A DNA stretch of 33,721 bases from Thermodesulfovibrionales bacterium (GTDB lineage: Bacteria; Nitrospirota; Thermodesulfovibrionia; Thermodesulfovibrionales; Dissulfurispiraceae). The position numbers and the translations under genes were made by a program. The stretch covers positions 1 through 33,721 of the forward strand of contig JAGUWD010000019.1 in the NCBI GenBank assembly GCA_020062545.1, read 5' to 3'. Shown here in pieces: positions 32,023-33,721 of this stretch. Under the pieces are notes generated by a model, which saw only the letters and a list, made by a program, of their open reading frames with translations, did no database searches and was not told where the DNA came from. Each line of letters opens with the position of its first letter. The first letter of the stretch is position 1.

Positions 32023-32678
32023 ACAGCCACCTCCGCTTTAACTGCAGCATTTGGCTCCAAATTGGACTGCAGCTTTGATATGGCATCTGCGGTAAAAAGA
32101 ACACGGTCAAATGCTGCTACTTGATAGGCATTGAGGTCCGATACCCTGACAACATCTGCCATCGGAATGTTCCTGACAGAACGCATTACATTGTCATCCT
32201 TTTCAGGAAGAACTATAAGCACTGTCTTATCAGACAATCCTAAATTACTTAATATCCTGGCCATATCCTTTGTCCTGGGCTTGTCCATCGGGATGGAGTC
32301 AACCACAGCAATCTCGCCGTCTGAGAGCTTCATGGTCAGTGCCTTATATAATGCGGTCTTTCTCATACTCTTCGGCAGATTGACAGAGTAATCACGGGGC
32401 TGGGGCCCGAATACAATGCCACCGCCTCTCCAGATTGGAGACCTTATGCTGCCGTGCCTTGCCCTTCCTGTCTTCTTCTGTTTCCATGGCTTCTTACCAC
32501 CGCCACTAACCATGCTGACCGTTTTTGTGGCATGTGTTCCCTGCCTCTGGTTTGCGAGATAGCCTACAACAGCGTTATGCACTACCGACTCAGAAGCAGT
32601 ACTGTTGAATATTGCCTCTGAAAGGACTATTTTGCCCTTTGCATTGTTATTTATATCTTTAACCTCTATCTCAAACAT
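32019..32678 (-). CDS. rplD: 50S ribosomal protein L4
   Basis: L4 of 219 residues from ATG 32678 (MFEIEVKDINNNAKGKIVLS). An in-frame ATG four codons earlier (32690) is possible, but GGAGAG falls between the two ATGs at ideal distance for the inner one. The tunnel loop is present (RQGTHATKTVSMVSGGGKKP, WKQKKTGRARHGSIRSPIWR). In many bacteria L4 represses the S10 operon; the upstream leader is outside or replaced by tuf here. Confidence 0.96.
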   Translation of the reverse strand: MFEIEVKDINNNAKGKIVLSEAIFNSTASESVVHNAVVGYLANQRQGTHATKTVSMVSGGGKKPWKQKKTGRARHGSIRSPIWRGGGIVFGPQPRDYSVNLPKSMRKTALYKALTMKLSDGEIAVVDSIPMDKPRTKDMARILSNLGLSDKTVLIVLPEKDDNVMRSVRNIPMADVVRVSDLNAYQVAAFDRVLFTADAISKLQSNLEPNAAVKAEVAV

Positions 32679-32705
32679 GTCACTCTCCATATTTTTGGCC
32701 TGTAT

Positions 32706-33317
32706 TTAAGCCTTCCTTATCTCTACGATCGAGTTTGTAGCTCCCGGTATAGCGCCCTTTATCAGTATGAGATTCTGTTCGGGACGGACATCAATGACAG
32801 TGAGGTTTCTCATTGTAACCTTATTGTTGCCCATATGTCCTGCCATCCTTTGCCCCCTCCAAACCCTTGAAGGAAATGAGCTTGCACCAATAGAACCCGG
32901 CGCCCTGTTAAACATAGAGCCATGTGAATCCGGGCCTCCTTTGAATTTATGCCTCTTCATGACGCCCTGAAATCCCTTGCCTTTTGATATTCCCGAGACC
33001 GTTACTTTATCGCCTTTGCTGAAACTGTCAGCCTTGATCATATCTCCCACCTGCAGGCCTGAAATATGGAACTCCTTTAATATCTTGAACAAAGGTGTTC
33101 CTGCCTTTTTAAATACGCCAGCGAGAGGTTTTGTCACATTCTTTTCTTTTCTTGCCTCGATAAAACCGACCTTTACGGCCTCGTATCCGTCCTTATCAGG
33201 TGTCTTAACCTGAACCACGCAGCACGGCCCTGCTTCTATTACCGTAACAGGCACGAGCCTGCCGTCTTCTGTAGATACCTGAGTCATGCCAAGCTTTTTG
33301 CCTAAAATACCTGTCAT
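32706..33317 (-). CDS. rplC: 50S ribosomal protein L3
   Basis: A 203-residue protein starting [20 protein letters not shown], with the central extension segments [39 protein letters not shown] and [18 protein letters not shown] that approach the peptidyl-transferase centre. Its ATG overlaps the rpsJ stop (ATGA), so the pair is coupled. Confidence 0.98.
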   Translation of the reverse strand: MTGILGKKLGMTQVSTEDGRLVPVTVIEAGPCCVVQVKTPDKDGYEAVKVGFIEARKEKNVTKPLAGVFKKAGTPLFKILKEFHISGLQVGDMIKADSFSKGDKVTVSGISKGKGFQGVMKRHKFKGGPDSHGSMFNRAPGSIGASSFPSRVWRGQRMAGHMGNNKVTMRNLTVIDVRPEQNLILIKGAIPGATNSIVEIRKA

Positions 33318-33619
33318 AGCTTTATCTCCACATCTACCCCCGAAGCGAGTTCAAGCTTCATTAATGCATCGACAGTATCAGGGGTTGGATCATATATATC
33401 TATAAGCCTTTTATGTGTCCTTATCTCAAATTGCTCCCTGGACTTTTTATCCACATGGGGCGACCTCAGGATAGTAAACTTGCTTATCCTCGTCGGCAAG
33501 GGTATAGGACCTGCAATCCGCGCACCCGTCCTCTGTGCTGTATCCACTATCTCTTTTACAGACTGATCCAGCAATCTGTGGTCGTAAGCCTTTAATTTTA
33601 TCCTGATCTTTTGGTTCAC
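33314..33619 (-). CDS. rpsJ: 30S ribosomal protein S10 (NusE)
   Basis: A 101-residue protein: [40 protein letters not shown] and [20 protein letters not shown]. It acts in the ribosome and with NusB in antitermination. The start is GTG 33619, three bases after the tuf stop, with GGAGTAAAAG upstream. It is therefore likely co-transcribed with tuf rather than from its own S10 leader. Confidence 0.98.
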   Translation of the reverse strand: MNQKIRIKLKAYDHRLLDQSVKEIVDTAQRTGARIAGPIPLPTRISKFTILRSPHVDKKSREQFEIRTHKRLIDIYDPTPDTVDALMKLELASGVDVEIKL

Positions 33620-33622
33620 CTT

Positions 33623-33721
33623 TTACTCCAACACCTCAGTAACAACTCCAGCACCTACTGTCCTTCCGCCTTCCCTTATTGCAAACCTCAGTTCCTTCTC
33701 CATGGCTATAGGTGCTATCAG
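33623..33721 (-). CDS. tuf: Elongation factor Tu, C-terminal end (partial)
   Basis: The last 32 codons of tuf, ending at TAA 33623-33625. The segment [20 protein letters not shown] followed by GVVTEVLE is the conserved C-terminus of domain III. The start is outside the window. Its place directly before rpsJ is the common str-S10 arrangement. Confidence 0.97.
   Translation of the reverse strand: MIAPIAMEKELRFAIREGGRTVGAGVVTEVLE

Noticed and set aside
19253-33721. Ribosomal-protein leader or S10-type attenuator structures
   Set aside because: The only gaps of size hold repeat arrays; no structure could be matched to known L4, S4 or S8 binding sites by eye.

Overview
The window looks like a chromosomal segment of a Gram-negative, probably anaerobic bacterium. 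The ribosomal gene set, the type I secretion genes and the SPASM-type radical SAM enzyme fit Nitrospirota (Thermodesulfovibrionia-like) or a related deltaproteobacterial lineage. That placement is inference from protein style; no search could be run. No rRNA, tRNA or CRISPR array is visible.

Layout. (1) 1-500: the first 21 codons of a minus-strand membrane protein, then a gene-poor stretch holding a 172-bp element bounded by 34-bp imperfect inverted repeats. (2) 501-2828, plus strand: a stand-alone YprA/MrfA/Hrq1-type DEAD/DEAH helicase. (3) 2794-16389, minus strand, read from high to low coordinates: a type I secretion locus. It holds a chimeric transposase/RTX remnant, a signal-peptide protein, an orphan lysozyme-like protein ending in one RTX motif, a second signal-peptide protein, a 2144-residue RTX protein with an N-terminal GH24 (T4-type) lysozyme domain, the ABC exporter (HlyB type, inactive C39-like domain) and the adaptor (HlyD type). 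No TolC-like gene is present. Two tiny plus-strand membrane-protein genes sit between hlyD and hlyB. (4) 16528-18991, minus strand: a small cluster of a 59-aa Cys protein, a 74-aa peptide and a radical SAM/SPASM enzyme, with an operator-like site upstream, and an orphan response regulator with a winged-helix output domain. (5) 19188-33721, minus strand: the merged S10-spc-alpha ribosomal operon from the 3' end of tuf to rplQ plus a 29-aa membrane peptide, closed by a strong intrinsic terminator. rpmD (L30) and adk are absent from their usual positions.

The most interesting reading is that region 3 is a type I-secreted antibacterial lysozyme system. The large RTX protein would be the secreted muramidase. 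The two downstream-coupled signal-peptide proteins look like periplasmic immunity factors. The two truncated ORFs look like orphan tips sharing a recombination-competent segment with the main gene, much as orphan toxin/immunity modules accompany CDI or Rhs systems.

A second unusual layer is a family of short arrays of degenerate 7-nt units, often in dyad arrangement. They lie between ribosomal genes and also in frame inside hlyD, hlyB and the RTX gene, where they add low-complexity loops. Several arrays run directly into the Shine-Dalgarno sequence or stop codon of a gene. Sequences differ between arrays but the period of seven is kept, which suggests one generating mechanism.
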